Shown here piece after piece: positions 46,158 to 59,273 of a DNA stretch of 64,000 nt. Under the pieces are notes generated by a model. It had not been told where the DNA came from and did no database searches. It saw only the letters and a program-made list of their open reading frames with translations. This DNA comes from Balanoglossus misakiensis. Lineage: Eukaryota; Hemichordata. How positions within the stretch are numbered: the stretch's first letter is position 1; each line of letters starts with the position of its first letter. The DNA is taken from contig CM082576.2 in the NCBI GenBank assembly GCA_040954595.2, forward strand, positions 6,448,001-6,512,000. Direction: 5' to 3'. A program made the translations under genes and the position numbers.

Positions 46158-49100
46158 CTACATTTGGGAATTTAGACAGGAGTCCAGATGTGTATTGATG
46201 TCACTCTCAACGACCATACGGCTGCACACGGGACAGTTGACCATTTTCCCGGTTCCGGAATTAGAGTTCTGACTGGCACCCCCAGATGCGGAGTCTAGTG
46301 CCGCTGATGGTGTGAGCGAAACAGATGTGGGAACTAAATCATTATCGTCGCGGTCGCCATGTGGGTCAAGTATGCTTGCAGGGAGACTGGGACTTGGATT
46401 TGGAGTTTGATTTGTAAATGCATTGGAGACGGTGCTACTGCTGTTTCCCTTTTCCCGAGATCCGCGTGCTTTCTGTTTAATAACTTTACTCAGGCTGTGT
46501 CCGCGCTCCTCAGAATCACGGTCTTCTACTTCTGGCCGCGTTTCATCAGCGCTGCTGGCAGTTTCGATTTTTCGTATTTTGGGTTTTTTCGCGACTACAT
46601 ATTCCTCGTCTGACGAACTGCTGAAACAGGTGATGGGACTCGGCCGTGGTTTCTTCGCTTTGAGGTTCGGTTTGGAGTTGGACTTCTCTCTGTTGCTAGG
46701 CGGCGCATTCTCGTCTCCCAGCAGCCTGGACCTTCCAGAGCTGGAGCCGCCAAGAACGTGACCGGTCCCCGAGAAAGTTGCCACAGATTGTCCACTCGTC
46801 CCACTGCTGCTGCTGGCACTGCAGTTTGTCTCTGAATTCTCAACTGTCGCTGCTTCGGAACCCCCGGCCGGCTGACTCTGACGAGAAAACAATTCCCTGA
46901 TATCGGCTCCATCGGCTTTCTTCTGACCTGAAATCAGACACATATCCTCAGACAACCTGGCAATTAAGGAGCTTTGTCCGCTTGTTAGTGCCCTGTCAAC
47001 ACACCACCAGACAATGAAAGCAAGCCGTGCTTTTCCGAAAGGATAATCCTTTAAGATTTGGCCCACGGCCATTGATACTCTTAAGTCCTGATTTTTTTAA
47101 AAGTTGTCTGCGACAATAGAGACCAAACAAAGCATGCTAGAACAGGATTAGAAACCTGAACACCTTCATTTGGTGTTTAAGTACCGATTTCGTAAAGCTG
47201 GCTAGAAAATCAATCGGACAAGTGCTATTGTTGTTCTCTGTCTGTGGAGGTTGGGGGCGAGTTAGAGGCATTTGTTTAGCCAACCCCCCCCCCCCCCCCC
47301 CAACCCTTGAGTTCAGCTCAAGGCTGTAGTTCACAGTAAAGGAATCCGGTCAACACAAAAAAGGCAAAAAAAAAAATTAACAAAACAGCAAGAACAGTCA
47401 GTATGGGGCTGGCTGTCATCAACACCACAAACAATGCCATAAACACATAATTTCAGTATAGGCAATCAACACCTGCTTTTTGTGTTGGAGACTTTTTTCT
47501 AGGTCACAGTGCTCTAATAATGCTGAGAATTAACATATAAATTAGAAATTACAAAGAGTTTTTGACAGTAATGAATTGCTCCTGGAAGATAGGAAGACAG
47601 AAGTCCTAATTCCCTCTTTTATCTTTACGCATCAGTTAGCACAATGTCAATCAAAGGGGACTAATTAACTGGCATACATGCATAATGACTGAGACAAGGA
47701 GCCAGTGTTTTCTTTGTTGTATCTGGTCGGACGCAGAGTGGAGAATATACCTTGAGTGTCTGCATCAGTTGCCGTCTTCTTGTTTTTCACTTTCTTCTGC
47801 CCGTAGCCCTCGGGTTCTTTGATCTTTGTGTAAGTTCCCCCGCAGGTCCGCTGGTGCTCACCCCACCATGGATCCCTTGGCGACGGCGCTCTGTTCATGG
47901 CGCGCCTGAGGATGCCGAAGTAGGGAGGCCGTTTCTGGCAGGGCCCGCTGCACTTCCACCAGTGCTGCCTGTACACGTTGACTTCATCGTGGAAGTTGTG
48001 GTAAACCTATTGGAGAAACGAGACATTGGTCATGTTTAACATCAATATAAAGCTTCAGAAGAATTTGATGATTTTGATGTCGACAACTCCAAACGCCACT
48101 GAACCGACTCACTTCACTGCAAACGTTCTAAATTATGCAACATTGTTTGAACTCATTTTCTGCGTAGTAGTACTGCCAGGGCCCTAAGGCAAATTTATTC
48201 ATTAAATTGTGTTGACATTATATTTTCTGCTTATTCACTCGATCTACATATTTCATGTGCGTCGGAGCTCTTTGTTTATTTTCTTAATGCCTTGCCGACA
48301 GCATTTACTTCTGTGAGAACTCCGGATGAAGATTAAGACAAAGGACAGTTGTGAATGAAGTCACGCTTGGCTTAAAATTGACAAGGTCCAAGACCTACCC
48401 TCAGAGAAACTAAAAACAAATGTTCACAATACTATGTCATGTATTTCCCATTTTTTTTGAACAAGTCTGCAACTCCCGACACAATCTATTTACCCAATGA
48501 CCTCTGACCCCCGACTTGCAAATATTAATATGACCTTTACTTATTCAGCTTTTTTTCTTTCACATTTGCTCTGAAGTGTCCCAGTTCTATTTCAACATCC
48601 TTTGACCCCGGTGTGTTTGCGCACAAATTGATGCAGTAACTTTATTTCGATTAATGGGCGTCATATTCAGATTAAAATAAAGCTGTTCTAATAAATCATA
48701 AGACGACAAGCCTTGAAATCCGATCAGCAGTCTGACGAGAGAGAGAAAAAAAGCAACAGCTTGCTGCACGGCCTACAAACCCACTATCGAATTTCTCCAT
48801 CAATGGAAAAAGAAAACAGTCTGCAAGTGCTGATTGGATTCTGGAGCTTTCCCCCTCCACCCTCCTCCTCCCCCTCCCTTTGCCATCTCGGATCAAATGA
48901 CTTGCTGGCTTTTGTTTTGGGGGGTTTTGTGTGTGCAACACAAGGCCACTGTTGGAGAATGTTTATGTTTTGGGTCTGAAGTATGCAATTAGACACGGTC
49001 CAGTGACTGTGTGAGGTGAATTGCCAGACTGTCTAATGACGGTGTCTTACAGAGCCAAGTGACAGTTTGCTCTACGGGTGGGGAGCTGGCAATGAATTCC

Positions 49101-52100
49101 AAGAAAGGGAGGGAAAAAGGGAGGAGTGGTTGGATTCAACTGGTGTATGTATACTCACACTGATGTTGGTTCCACTGTCTTTGTTAATTCGATACATGTG
49201 TTTATGAAATTCTGGTCCATGGGAGTCATGATCCTGAGGTGAGAGCAGTAAGAGATAAATGTGAGAAGGAGAAAAAAATGACACCGACTGACAGATCTGT
49301 GGCATCGAGCCAGCTGTGAAACTATTGGATGTGGCAATGACTCCACCACAGAAAGTAGTGAAGTCACTCTGTTAAAACACATATCCCGTTTCAAACCCAT
49401 TGTGCTATGTGAGATTGTGAGAACAAGTCATTGTCAATGACACAGTCCCTGCTGGGTTAACTTGACAGAAATGAGTCTGAATATGTTTTTGTCGAAGCTC
49501 GAGCGTATCGCAAAAAAATCAAATACTTGACATGAACATTATTAAGGAACGCTATTAAGGAACTTCACAGTTACAGCACCTGATGTAATATTTCAAATCA
49601 AACCAATTGACAGCCACAACAATTTGAACGGTCCTAGAGTTCAAACAAATCAATTCCAGGCACATTTTTGAGTAATAACTCTTGACATAAACAAGAGGGA
49701 TGTGAACTTTATAAGCTCACATGGTTTGATTGTGTGCAAATTGGCAATAAATTGGATCTCCTCGCTGTCTGTCTCTTTTACACAGTCATATTTATACGCA
49801 ATTTGTATCTTCAGCAAGCGGCTTCAAATTCATGCTAAATGATAGATTTAAAGGGAAACCCCAGTCCACTTTGGCTCTGTCGTTACTTCATTTTAATATC
49901 TCAAATTTCCCACTTGAACCACAAGGCTGAAGGCTACACTTGTTTATAGAGACTACAGTCAACATGTGGACTTGGTAACTTTAGATCGGTTTTCATGGTT
50001 GTTTGTGTCCAGTGTCCATGCAACAAAGGAGGGTCAACTGTAAAAACAACAACGGGGATACACTATTCATGTCTAGTGTGATTATTTCTCCCATCATAAC
50101 AGGGGAAATGCTATGATGTGCAGTCGTGAATATAGTAAACATCAATGCAATTTCATGCACTGAGTCATGGCTGGATGTGAAACAAAGAAAACAGACTCTT
50201 TTATACTCATACTCAAATTACAAATAAGTTTGAAATTAGTCTTATCATATTTCATTCAAAATGTATCTATATAGTTCTGCAATAGCCACTACATATTCGC
50301 TTAATATGTTACTTTTTTGTATTTCAAGTACGTATTCCCCATGTCTGTAGATCAAATTACAAAACCTAAAATTTGGTTGGATTTGTGTTTCAATGAGAAG
50401 TTTGTGCAGCGAAATTGTCACCCATTTTCCACAGTGAACAATACCAACAATCATTTACATTTGGCATGAATAATCTGTTAATAAATATTAAAATTTAATT
50501 AATGTTTAATTTTTTTATCCTTGAGTGGATACACAATAACGCTGTCTCATGTAACAAAATACTGCAACAGTTTTCAGCGAATTCCTCGTTACGAGGTCAG
50601 GTTCAATTAAATCACTCAAACTGAGACGATATCTAGACCTCTAGTATACAGCTAATAAAAGATGTTGGAGTCTTTTTGGGGCAATGAAAAATTGGAGGGA
50701 AAAATCGCACGCACAAAAGCGTTTGACAGAGTTCAAAGGTCACTGAATATTCAAAAATGAACAAGGTCACCTGATTTTCAATGACCCCCCCCCCCCCCTG
50801 ACAATTCATTTCCTGTGTGGTGCATAAATTGTGGAAATTGGCCCCATAATTTCCATTTTCACAAAGGCCTGAAGAAACAAAGTCACACAAGCGAATGCAA
50901 CAAAATATGACTATGGTAATCCTGAAACCCCTTTTTTTGTCATCTGTTGGGTTGTCTTTGTGAAAACTGATACGGTTTTACTTCCTTTGCAGGCGTTTCC
51001 AATAAAATTCGACAGAGACAAAGACATTTCTCCGCCTCTTACTGGAGCACACTGCCATAATTTTGCCCTCCAAAAAGCTATAAATATTTTATCATCTGCA
51101 GATGTTGGATTCAACTACAATATCTGGCATTTAAAACTGTTCTCCCGATTTTCTCATAAAGGCTGATGGTTCACTCACATGTTGCTGGCAATTGTATGAA
51201 ATAAATTCCATGGTGGCATGAAAAATGATAGAAAAACCCTAAAATATTGTTTGATCACACCCATGGGCCAGTCAATCAAACTGGGAACTTTACATAGTGT
51301 AGACCAGCTCTGTTCAAACACTGAGCACAAAGCAAAGAGTTGACAGCAAAATTTATGAATACCTTTGTATTTAATTCCTGCAGTTGAAATTATATTAGCT
51401 GATGCTTTGTTTGGAAAAAAAATGTTGGCATATGCAATATTATGTAATTTTGCTGTTTGCAGTCTAATTAAACTGTCAATGTTCAAAAGAATGGGCGACA
51501 GAACATATGTTTGAACAGCAGGAATATTTTCGTCTCAAAATTGGACTGTCTGTACCGCTGAGCCAAAGTTACAGAGTTCGCAAGACAGACAGCCAATTCT
51601 CAGCGAGAGCTATTCAACAACCAATTATGATTTCAGCGCTGAGAGCTGACATCCTGAACACCAGGCGATAAGAATTAATGTTTGACTGGCAACGTTTCAC
51701 GTACGCCACGCTCGAACTGGAGGAGAGAAAAAAAAATTGAAGTGGAAAGAAGGAAATGGTTGTGTGCACTGACCTTGTTGTTGTGAGTCACAAACAGTAA
51801 TGCATGGATCATTTCATGCTAGGGAAGAGAGAGAGAGAGAGAGAAAAAAAAAACGCATATCAGAAAGTTATTAGTAACATAATGTCAACAGAGCAAGTTG
51901 TTTGAACAAGGCTTACAAGCCTCCTGATCACACATCGCTGGCAGAACAAACCGACCCGCCAGACTCTGATGCATTTTCTGACCCAAATTCAGTATTTTAT
52001 GAAATGATCATAAATTTCAAGGGGACGGCAATAAGCGACCCATTTGCAAATTGAATCCACAGTTGTGTGGAGGTTCAAAGTAAGGGATTTCAATGATTAT

Positions 52101-53801
52101 ATTTCAATCCAAAAGACCCCGGGCATTCTGATTTTTTGGCCCCTTTCAAGAGTTACTAAGGTAACAATGCCACTTCAATGACCTTTCCTTTACAACTGAC
52201 CCTGTACGCATATTTTGAAGGCTCAATCTGAAGGAAATGGTACTGACAGAAGAGAATGCATAGAACTTTGAGTATGAGAACAAGTGATCCACCAACATGA
52301 GAATCTCAGGCTGAGAATTTGGGCCTTTATGAGAGGGTGAGGGCACACCGACCCCTGAATAAAATAGGCTAAGTCTAGCCGCCTATAACATCATCATGAA
52401 ATTCATCATGGCAACTGCAAACTTTGATTGAACAGATGTAATTAGCCAGCTTTAATTAACAAATACGAGATGTTAGGGTGATTTATTAAAGGACAACTTG
52501 GTATATTACAAATATTAAATACCCATCCAGGCCTCAGCTGGTGCCTGGTGCTAAATTTCATTGATAACAATTATATTACTTTTCTCATTTCCATTCAGAG
52601 TTGAAAGGTCATGCGGAAACGATGAACATTTGCTCACCAGTAGCGTTTCAACTAAATCTTTCCTTGGTCGCAGTTTCAGCAATGGTAAACTCAGTCTTAT
52701 TGAGCACAGTCCCCCTCTTCCTTCATAACAGCACAGGCCGGCACATCTGGCAAAATAACAACAAATGGATGTATCAATCAGACTTCAGAAAATTATCCAT
52801 TAAAGCCCCATTAGCAGTATCTTAATTGTGCGTGCATTTGTGGAATTAAAATTTCTCCAGTTCCACAATGCACAGAGCATTGCACCACATATCCAAAATT
52901 CTTAAAATATTGTGACATTTTTGTCCAAATTGTCTTGACATGTCTGTGTTTGCCTCCTATTAAGACTGAAATTCTCGCAGTGTGTTTTGACATTCCATCT
53001 TCTTTGTTTCGAAATTGGGCTCGCATATTTCACATTTTTTGTGGTTGCCTGTGACATTATATTGTGTTGTCTTTTTAATAACTGTTAATGTGATCAAAAG
53101 TTTGTTTAACTTTCGCATAGTGACAAATAAAGTCATTTACTGAGGCATTCAACAGCCCATACAAAGGGACAAAACATGATATGACAGGGAGGCGGACTCA
53201 GGCACAAAAGACAAAGCGTTTCGCCCTCATCGTCCACAATGAAAATTGCTTTTGTTGCACAGCTTTCGTAATGGGAATCTTCAGTCACCCGGCCGGTCCC
53301 TCAACATCAACAGCAGTCTAGAGAACTATTGCATGATCTAGTTGAGGAAGACCGAGCCAATAGGGTTGATTTCTATAATTTGGGGCAATTACAAGACTAC
53401 CTGACGATCCGATCCCGTGGGATATCAAATGCAAAGCCAAACAGATCATCATGATGAACCGACCGACCAAGAGAATATTTAGTCGTTACTCACAATGTCA
53501 TGCGAGGACTCCATTTCACTTCGATACCGGCCAACTTTCCCCAGAAGAATCGATCGTTGAATTGCAAAAACAACGCTCGTATATCGGGGTTTGGGTCGAT
53601 GAATTCCCATCTTTCATCAACGATTGAAACGGGTCGAGCACCATTGTAGACCATGTCATCATCATCACCACCACCATCATGTCGACTGTTTATCGGTGTT
53701 CCCGACTCAAGTGCCGGCGATCGGGCAATTCTTTCCGCAGATTCAATGTCAAACTGTTCTTGCAACAAACGAGCCAACTCTTCGTCGCTTTCGTGAGTCA
53801 T
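46158..53801 (-). CDS. SPRTN: SPRTN (Spartan/DVC1), DNA-protein crosslink repair metalloprotease, six exons, 520 aa
   Basis: Exons: 53801-53494, 52746-52638, 51818-51774, 49233-49159, 48006-47751, 46927-46158, all with compatible phases (1,563 bp including stop). The N-terminal SprT domain includes FLQFNDRFFWGKLAGIEVKW, a CSIRLS...LLKLRPRKDLVETLL strand-helix block and the zinc site H140-E141-M-I-H144 with third ligand H159 in SHGPEF. The H-to-H distance of 19 equals human (111 to 130). A basic HWWKC...CGGTY zinc-binding/ssDNA-contacting region follows (exon 5). The last exon has a p97-binding SHP motif (FSGTGHVLG, 316-324), basic clusters (KKPRP, KKPKIRK) and a C-terminal UBZ4 ubiquitin finger (C496, C499, H511, C515). 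The enzyme cleaves proteins crosslinked to DNA at replication forks in the nucleus. I see no canonical PIP box. It is divergently paired with the dioxygenase gene. Confidence 0.96.
47284..47301. repeat. Poly-C run of 18
   Basis: Homopolymer in SPRTN intron 5; a second run of 14 C lies at 50785-50798 in intron 3. Length is likely variable and assembly-sensitive. Confidence 0.9.
51824..51853. repeat. (GA)n plus poly-A tract forming the polypyrimidine tract of SPRTN exon 3
   Basis: On the minus strand this reads as a T-run, then repeated CT units, then TTCCCTAG at the exon boundary (51818). A simple repeat therefore serves as the pyrimidine tract for the exon encoding HEMIH. Confidence 0.85.
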
Positions 53802-54285
53802 TTTGCCATACGCACGCCAATTTTTGATCAGAAACCTTTTACCATCGGTTCAATAACAAAGTAACCGGCATCGATGTATCTCTGTAATCAAGGGTCCAGC
53901 TGACTCAGCAGTTTAGTATTTCCAGCTGAGAATGCGTATTAAAGAATACGAACACTTACAAATATACACAACGCAATATATGTAAATGTGTCATTTTTAT
54001 TGAAAGTAATTTTTTTGTGTTAAACGCAATATATGTAACTGTTGTTGGTAATAAAAATGGCGGAAAACGCAACGAATACACTACTGTAAGTAACGCGTTG
54101 GAAATTCAGGCCACACAACCCGGAAGTGGTAAAGACAGCGAGAAACGAAAAGCGCGTTAGAAGTAAGCCGCAGGCTCGGGCCATTGGATCTGGTGAACGA
54201 CTGTGCGCTGTCGCACGTTCAAAGTTGTAAACAGTAAACTTGCCAACCAGGTTTTGAACGCCGTTTCAAGAAGATAACGTAAAAC
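53802..54285. promoter_or_regulatory. Bidirectional promoter between SPRTN and the dioxygenase gene
   Basis: The two start codons face away from each other across 484 bp. The interval contains a perfect ETS/GABPA-type site ACCCGGAAGTGG (54118-54129), a YY1-type AAAATGGCGG (54054-54063) and a direct repeat ACGCAATATATGTAA (53971-53985 and 54024-54038). CpG is locally more frequent than in the adjacent gene bodies. No TATA box in a fitting position is evident. ETS and YY1 sites are typical of constitutive, head-to-head gene pairs, which fits a DNA-repair gene. Exact start sites are unknown, so part of this interval is untranslated leader. Confidence 0.7.
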
Positions 54286-57200
54286 ATGACCCAACGTGAA
54301 CGTGCGAACCCAAGTCTGTTTACGACCATCCCCGAGCAGCCAGCTCAAAAGAAGGCAGGGCAGCTGAATGAACAGCAATTGCGACAGTTCTTCGAAGAGG
54401 TCAGTCCCACAGAGTATGCACTCTTATATTTTGCCAGTCATGCCTGACGAGGATAGACTGCTCTTTTTTCACCGTGTGAAAACACGTGTCCCATTGAATG
54501 TATTATTGGGCCACGGGAAAGGGAGAACAGATAACTTGCTGCGTTGAAATAGTCCCTGTTACCATGGTTACTGAGCATGAGTCCAAGTGTCGATTACATA
54601 AAGTGCGAGGCTCGAGGTTTTGCCTGGGTTGGTTTAGTAGTCCAACCCCCACCAGGCACAACGTCAAGCCACGGCACTGCAACAACTATGTCCCTGCATA
54701 GAATGTTTTCGGAAGAGGAGTCATGAGGACATTCATACCGTGAGAGCGAGAAGATTGATAGATTATCTTAATCATTTGATGTGTACATTACAGTGTAGGA
54801 GAATTTCATTTCAATGACATTAACTGAACCAATTTTATTAATTAATACCCAATACACTTTATAATATAGTATTATTTCTCTTTTTATCAATTTATAAAAG
54901 TCACAGTGCTAAATCAGATTGGGTTCCAACTTTAATCTGAAAGGTTACAACTTTCAATATAATTAATTGCTAGGCAGAAATCCTAAGGATTTAGTCAAAG
55001 AGGATGAGTGGAATCTCTCAAAGAGATGAGTTTTCTTCTATAATTGGTTTTATGAACAGCTTTGGTAGCTCAAATCCGTAAAAATCGAACAGTTGATTGA
55101 TGCAGATACAAACTCAGGTGCAAACTCATTAGGTTCACCAGACTGTGTCCTGTATTTTTCTCTCTGAGAACCCCAATCTTGAGTTCACCTCAGGAAACAG
55201 ATGTTGTGTGGACGTGTAAGGGTATTCTTCAGAATCACTTCAATCACAGAGTCAGTCAGTCAAATCACAGTGAATTGCCATGACACAATGTGCCATTGTA
55301 AGGCCGCCCATTTCCGTTCCTTGTTGACATGTTTTTTTTTCTTTCCCTGTAATTTTTCTCTATATTAATATTTTACGGTGTACTTTCAAGTTTTAATGTC
55401 TGAAGTCATACTGAGTACATGTACATTAGAAACAAAATTTGGTTGTATAAAGAAGGTAATGTCTGTACATGTACTGATTACGCCCTAAAATTGGTGCTCA
55501 TCTCAAATCTGGTTGTTGTTGGAAACAACTACATGTACTATTAAGGCCTTGTTTCAAGGTCATTTCAAGGATACAACAGACTCAGTGAACAACATTTGGG
55601 TTGTAACCTCACAGAAGACACTGTCAACAATGCTCAGATGTTTATTGATGTCATAAACATACAATGAAAGTAATTGAGTCTGTAATGAAAACACCATAAA
55701 AACTGTCTCCCTGTCTGACAGGTGTTATCCTCACAGTGTGGACTCCATTTGAATGTAAGGACACCCTTTGTGTCACTCCAACCTTGTTTTCTGTGTCAAA
55801 TTGAACCAAGTCAGTCAAACAGGGGATCAAACTCCATCTTTGTTCAACAAGGCCGTTTCTTTCTGCTAGCCTGTTGAACAAACAAGGTCCCTGAAGAACA
55901 AATAGTGGTTGTCGCAAATTGGAGATTTGGTTGAGTAAAGACACTCCATCAGTAGACGTAATGTGAAAACATTATAATTTATTTGTTTACTTTTAAAGTA
56001 TGTTCACACAGTGACATGGCATATAAAGGAGTACTTGCACCCCACATGTTCATTATTAACTCAAACACGAACTCACATGACAAAGTCGTCAACCTTGGGC
56101 CATGCATGACTATTCTACTGGTCAAGCTGAAAATTTCGAATATGGGCGTTGGTGGCGCTATCACACCAGGTTTCTTGGTTGTTTGATGGTTATGCTGTAT
56201 GGACCACACTTCCTCTTTTAAATTGTGTACCAGTGATTCTATGAACAGATTTAAGAGAAAGTTAAGCCTGCTCTAAATGTTTAAATGTTCTCAACAGGGT
56301 TACGTCGTAGTGGAGAATTTCTTCAGCAGAGAGGAACTGCAACCAGTACGAGATGCAGTGGACAGCTGTGTGGACAGACTGGCAAATAAACTCCATGATG
56401 CCGGCAAAATCACAAGTAAGACCAAGGGGCGAAATTTTCCACCTTTTTAAGCTTAATCATAATGCTTTGATTACCATAATATGCTCCTGTCCATATTATA
56501 TATGCTGTCATTTGCCCATATGGATATCATGTGAAGATCTGTTCACTTCAGTTGAGTGAAATGTTTTTATCCATAAACAGAGAAGCACCAAGATGCTGGA
56601 CTCTTCAAACGGATGAGTCTGATAGAAAAGCAGTTTCCTGGAGCCTCGGTGCTGCTTCACAAAACAGGATGGCTGCCACAGGTATTAAGCATTATTTTTT
56701 TTTCTTGTGGCCAAACGGCCCAGTTTGTGCACTGTAAACTTAGACAGACTTATATACTTGTAGTTGTTATGAGGTTCAAAATCATCTGTATCTCAGTGTG
56801 TATTTCTTTGTTAACAGGCGTTCCGGGATCTGTGGTCCAATGAAAGACTTCTCAATGTTGCTGAGCAGATGATTGGTCCAGAGATTGCTGGACACCCAGT
56901 GTGGAACTTGCGTGTCAAAGTAAAGTGTACTTTTTTGCATTGTGTTTCCCAAAACAAATATCTTCACTCAACAGTACACCCTTTGTAAATGCCATTTGTT
57001 TATGACGGTGGTCTTGTACCTGTACCTGTACCTGTAAGAGAAGAAAAATTCATAAATCAAGTAGCCAACCAATCTCATGGTCCTACATTTGGTGGTGATT
57101 CTAATATTGCACTGTCAGTCTATTGGTAGTTTGCAGAAACAGACAGGACATAGCAATATGTTTTTACTGATGCTGTTGGCAGGCTCTCAGAATGTGCCCT

Positions 57201-58938
57201 GTCTTTCACAGGTACCCCATAATGAAGAAGCAACCGTGCCGTGGCATCAAGGTGATTCACCGTATGAACGCAGCTAGCTTTCATTTCAATCAGACACGCG
57301 CAAGCTTAATTACAATATCATCGTCATCATTTGCATTGTCTAAAAGATAAAGTGCTGCTGTAGGGTTTAAATGGCCAGCGTGTAAGGGTGAGTGAATGTA
57401 AAACTGAGTTGGTTGAGTAAAAAAAAATTGCAATTTGTAAAGTGGTCGAATCAAGGGTTGTCAACTTGTACAGTCACTATTGGTTATCCTTTAAACATGG
57501 GTGAATGTGGAATTGTAATAGGTACATTAGCCATTGGTTAAAGGGATTGAACATATTCCCATTGATATGGGTGTGCAATAGAATGCTGAATCTAGTAATA
57601 AAGGTGATTTTTAATGGAATTGATGGTGGAAGTTTACTATAATCTCCAAATGTATTTGTGTCATTGACTGTAGTGATTCCTGTACCCCTTTTTTTCAGAT
57701 TGTGCATACCTGGATTCAGACGCATTGAAAGTACTTCAGCCCACTGCATGGATTCCTCTATTGGATGCCAAAGAATACAATGGCTGTATGCAGGTATGAG
57801 AACTTAGGCATGATTTCCGTTATATTTGGCAATTGATGTCTGAGGTTGTGATAAAGAGCGCCCTCACACGACGCTTTTCTCGATTTTGGGTGCCGGCCAA
57901 GACAGCATGATTTACCTTCATATGATATTCTGTCAATCATCAATTCTGTTGTTAAAACAGAGTGCGATGGAAATAGCAACACAGAGATGTGATTTTTTTA
58001 TTCTCTTTCACCCAGGTTGCCAAAGGGGGCCACAGAAGTGGTATGCTTGGAAAGCACGTTTGTTGTTCCGGGGGAACCTGGTACGTGGATCTCACCGAAG
58101 AAGAAATGGAGAAGACACTGAAGGTCAACATGAAAGAAGACATTGTGACCTGTGAAGTGCCTTACGGTGGCGTGCTGTTCATCAACAATCTGATTCCGCA
58201 CAGAAGGTGAGGGGGAGTTTTGCCAGAATATATGGCTGCCGTCAGTGCTGACAAAATGGATGCTTCTTGGTGTGGCTGTACAAACATTAGAAAACTGTGT
58301 AGTCGTCACTCTTCGGCTGTGAATAACAAAAATCAGCTAAATTTGTATTGAAGTGTAGCATTGACCACAGAACTCGTCATCTTCAGTCTGCAGAATTTCT
58401 CCGAGGATATTCGTTGGAGTCTAGATCTCCGGTGGCAGCGGCCAGATCTTTCCAATGGATTCTACGGTCTGAAGAACAACGTGTTGATGAGAACCAAGAA
58501 GGACAGCAATTTGGTGATCGATTTTGATGGTTTCGACAAAGTGGACAGACACAAAGAAGCTCATAAATCAACAGAGGTATGGTATTGCCATGACTACTGT
58601 TGAGTCATCATATTTCAGTCAGCCAAGAAATTAACTTCCGGCCACAAGCAAAGTAACATCACTTTGAAGCAGTGATGGTCAATTGTGACATTGTCTTGGC
58701 CTTCAAGGGAGAGGGTGACCGTTGTCTAGTATTATTTGGGTTAATATTTTCAATTTTTTCTGCTTTGGTTGGCAGTCTTGTTTCTGACATCACGTTTCTT
58801 TTCTAGGGTCACGAAGCTGATGAATTTGACACCACCATACCTGGACCGTGGATGTATCGCTGGGATATCGTGCACCATAACAGACATACTGCAAAGTTAC
58901 AGGAGGCTTCCATTGGTACATCCTGGCATAAAGCATAG
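54286..58938 (+). CDS. Phytanoyl-CoA dioxygenase (PhyH) family protein, nine exons, 360 aa
   Basis: Exons: 54286-54399, 56298-56415, 56581-56681, 56818-56919, 57212-57251, 57699-57793, 58016-58206, 58387-58576, 58807-58938, with phases agreeing throughout (1,083 bp). It is a non-haem Fe(II)/2-oxoglutarate oxygenase of the PhyH superfamily. The N-terminal helix block is GYVVVENFFSREELQPVRDA (39-58). Iron ligands are H157 and D159 in VPWHQD and the distal H252 in NLIPHR. R263, eleven residues after the distal histidine, is the predicted 2-oxoglutarate anchor, the same spacing as in human PHYH. The C-terminal extension (about 318-360, WMYRWDIVHHNRH) is not part of the core fold. There is no N-terminal PTS2 or C-terminal SKL signal, so a peroxisomal location is not supported. 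It is not a close match to PHYHD1; the substrate is unknown. The start was chosen as the first ATG in frame, in an AAAC context. Confidence 0.92.
54400..56297 (+). other. 1.9 kb first intron of the PhyH-family gene
   Basis: GTCAGT donor at 54400 and CTCAACAG acceptor before 56298. No additional coding exon with family motifs was found. CpG-poor sequence with short AT-rich blocks. The open frames inside are not conserved-looking. Confidence 0.7.
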
Positions 58939-59273
58939 ATGAGAACATTTAGCTCACAGAACTCCACAGTAGATTTGGACTGTGAATTGGAGATGTTGGC
59001 TGGTCCTCGCCTCATTGAGCAAAGTGTATGCCTGAAAAGAAATAATTCAAAATTCTAGTTTGATTTTATACCGCAGAAGTGGAAAATTTTACAAAAATAT
59101 TGAGCAAAATTGGGATTGATTTCTGTGCAATATTTTAATTTTGAGTTAACAGGGTTTGACTTATGTTGTATTTACTGCATATGTGTAGTACTGTGTGTGG
59201 AGTCAAGTTTTTTCCTGTTTACTTTGTGAAAATCTTTTAGTCTTATGGACATGGTCTGTGACGGTAATTGTAA

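Noticed and set aside
46359-46761. Plus-strand frames with Phe/Ser-rich sequence
   Set aside because: Antisense shadows of the SPRTN last exon.
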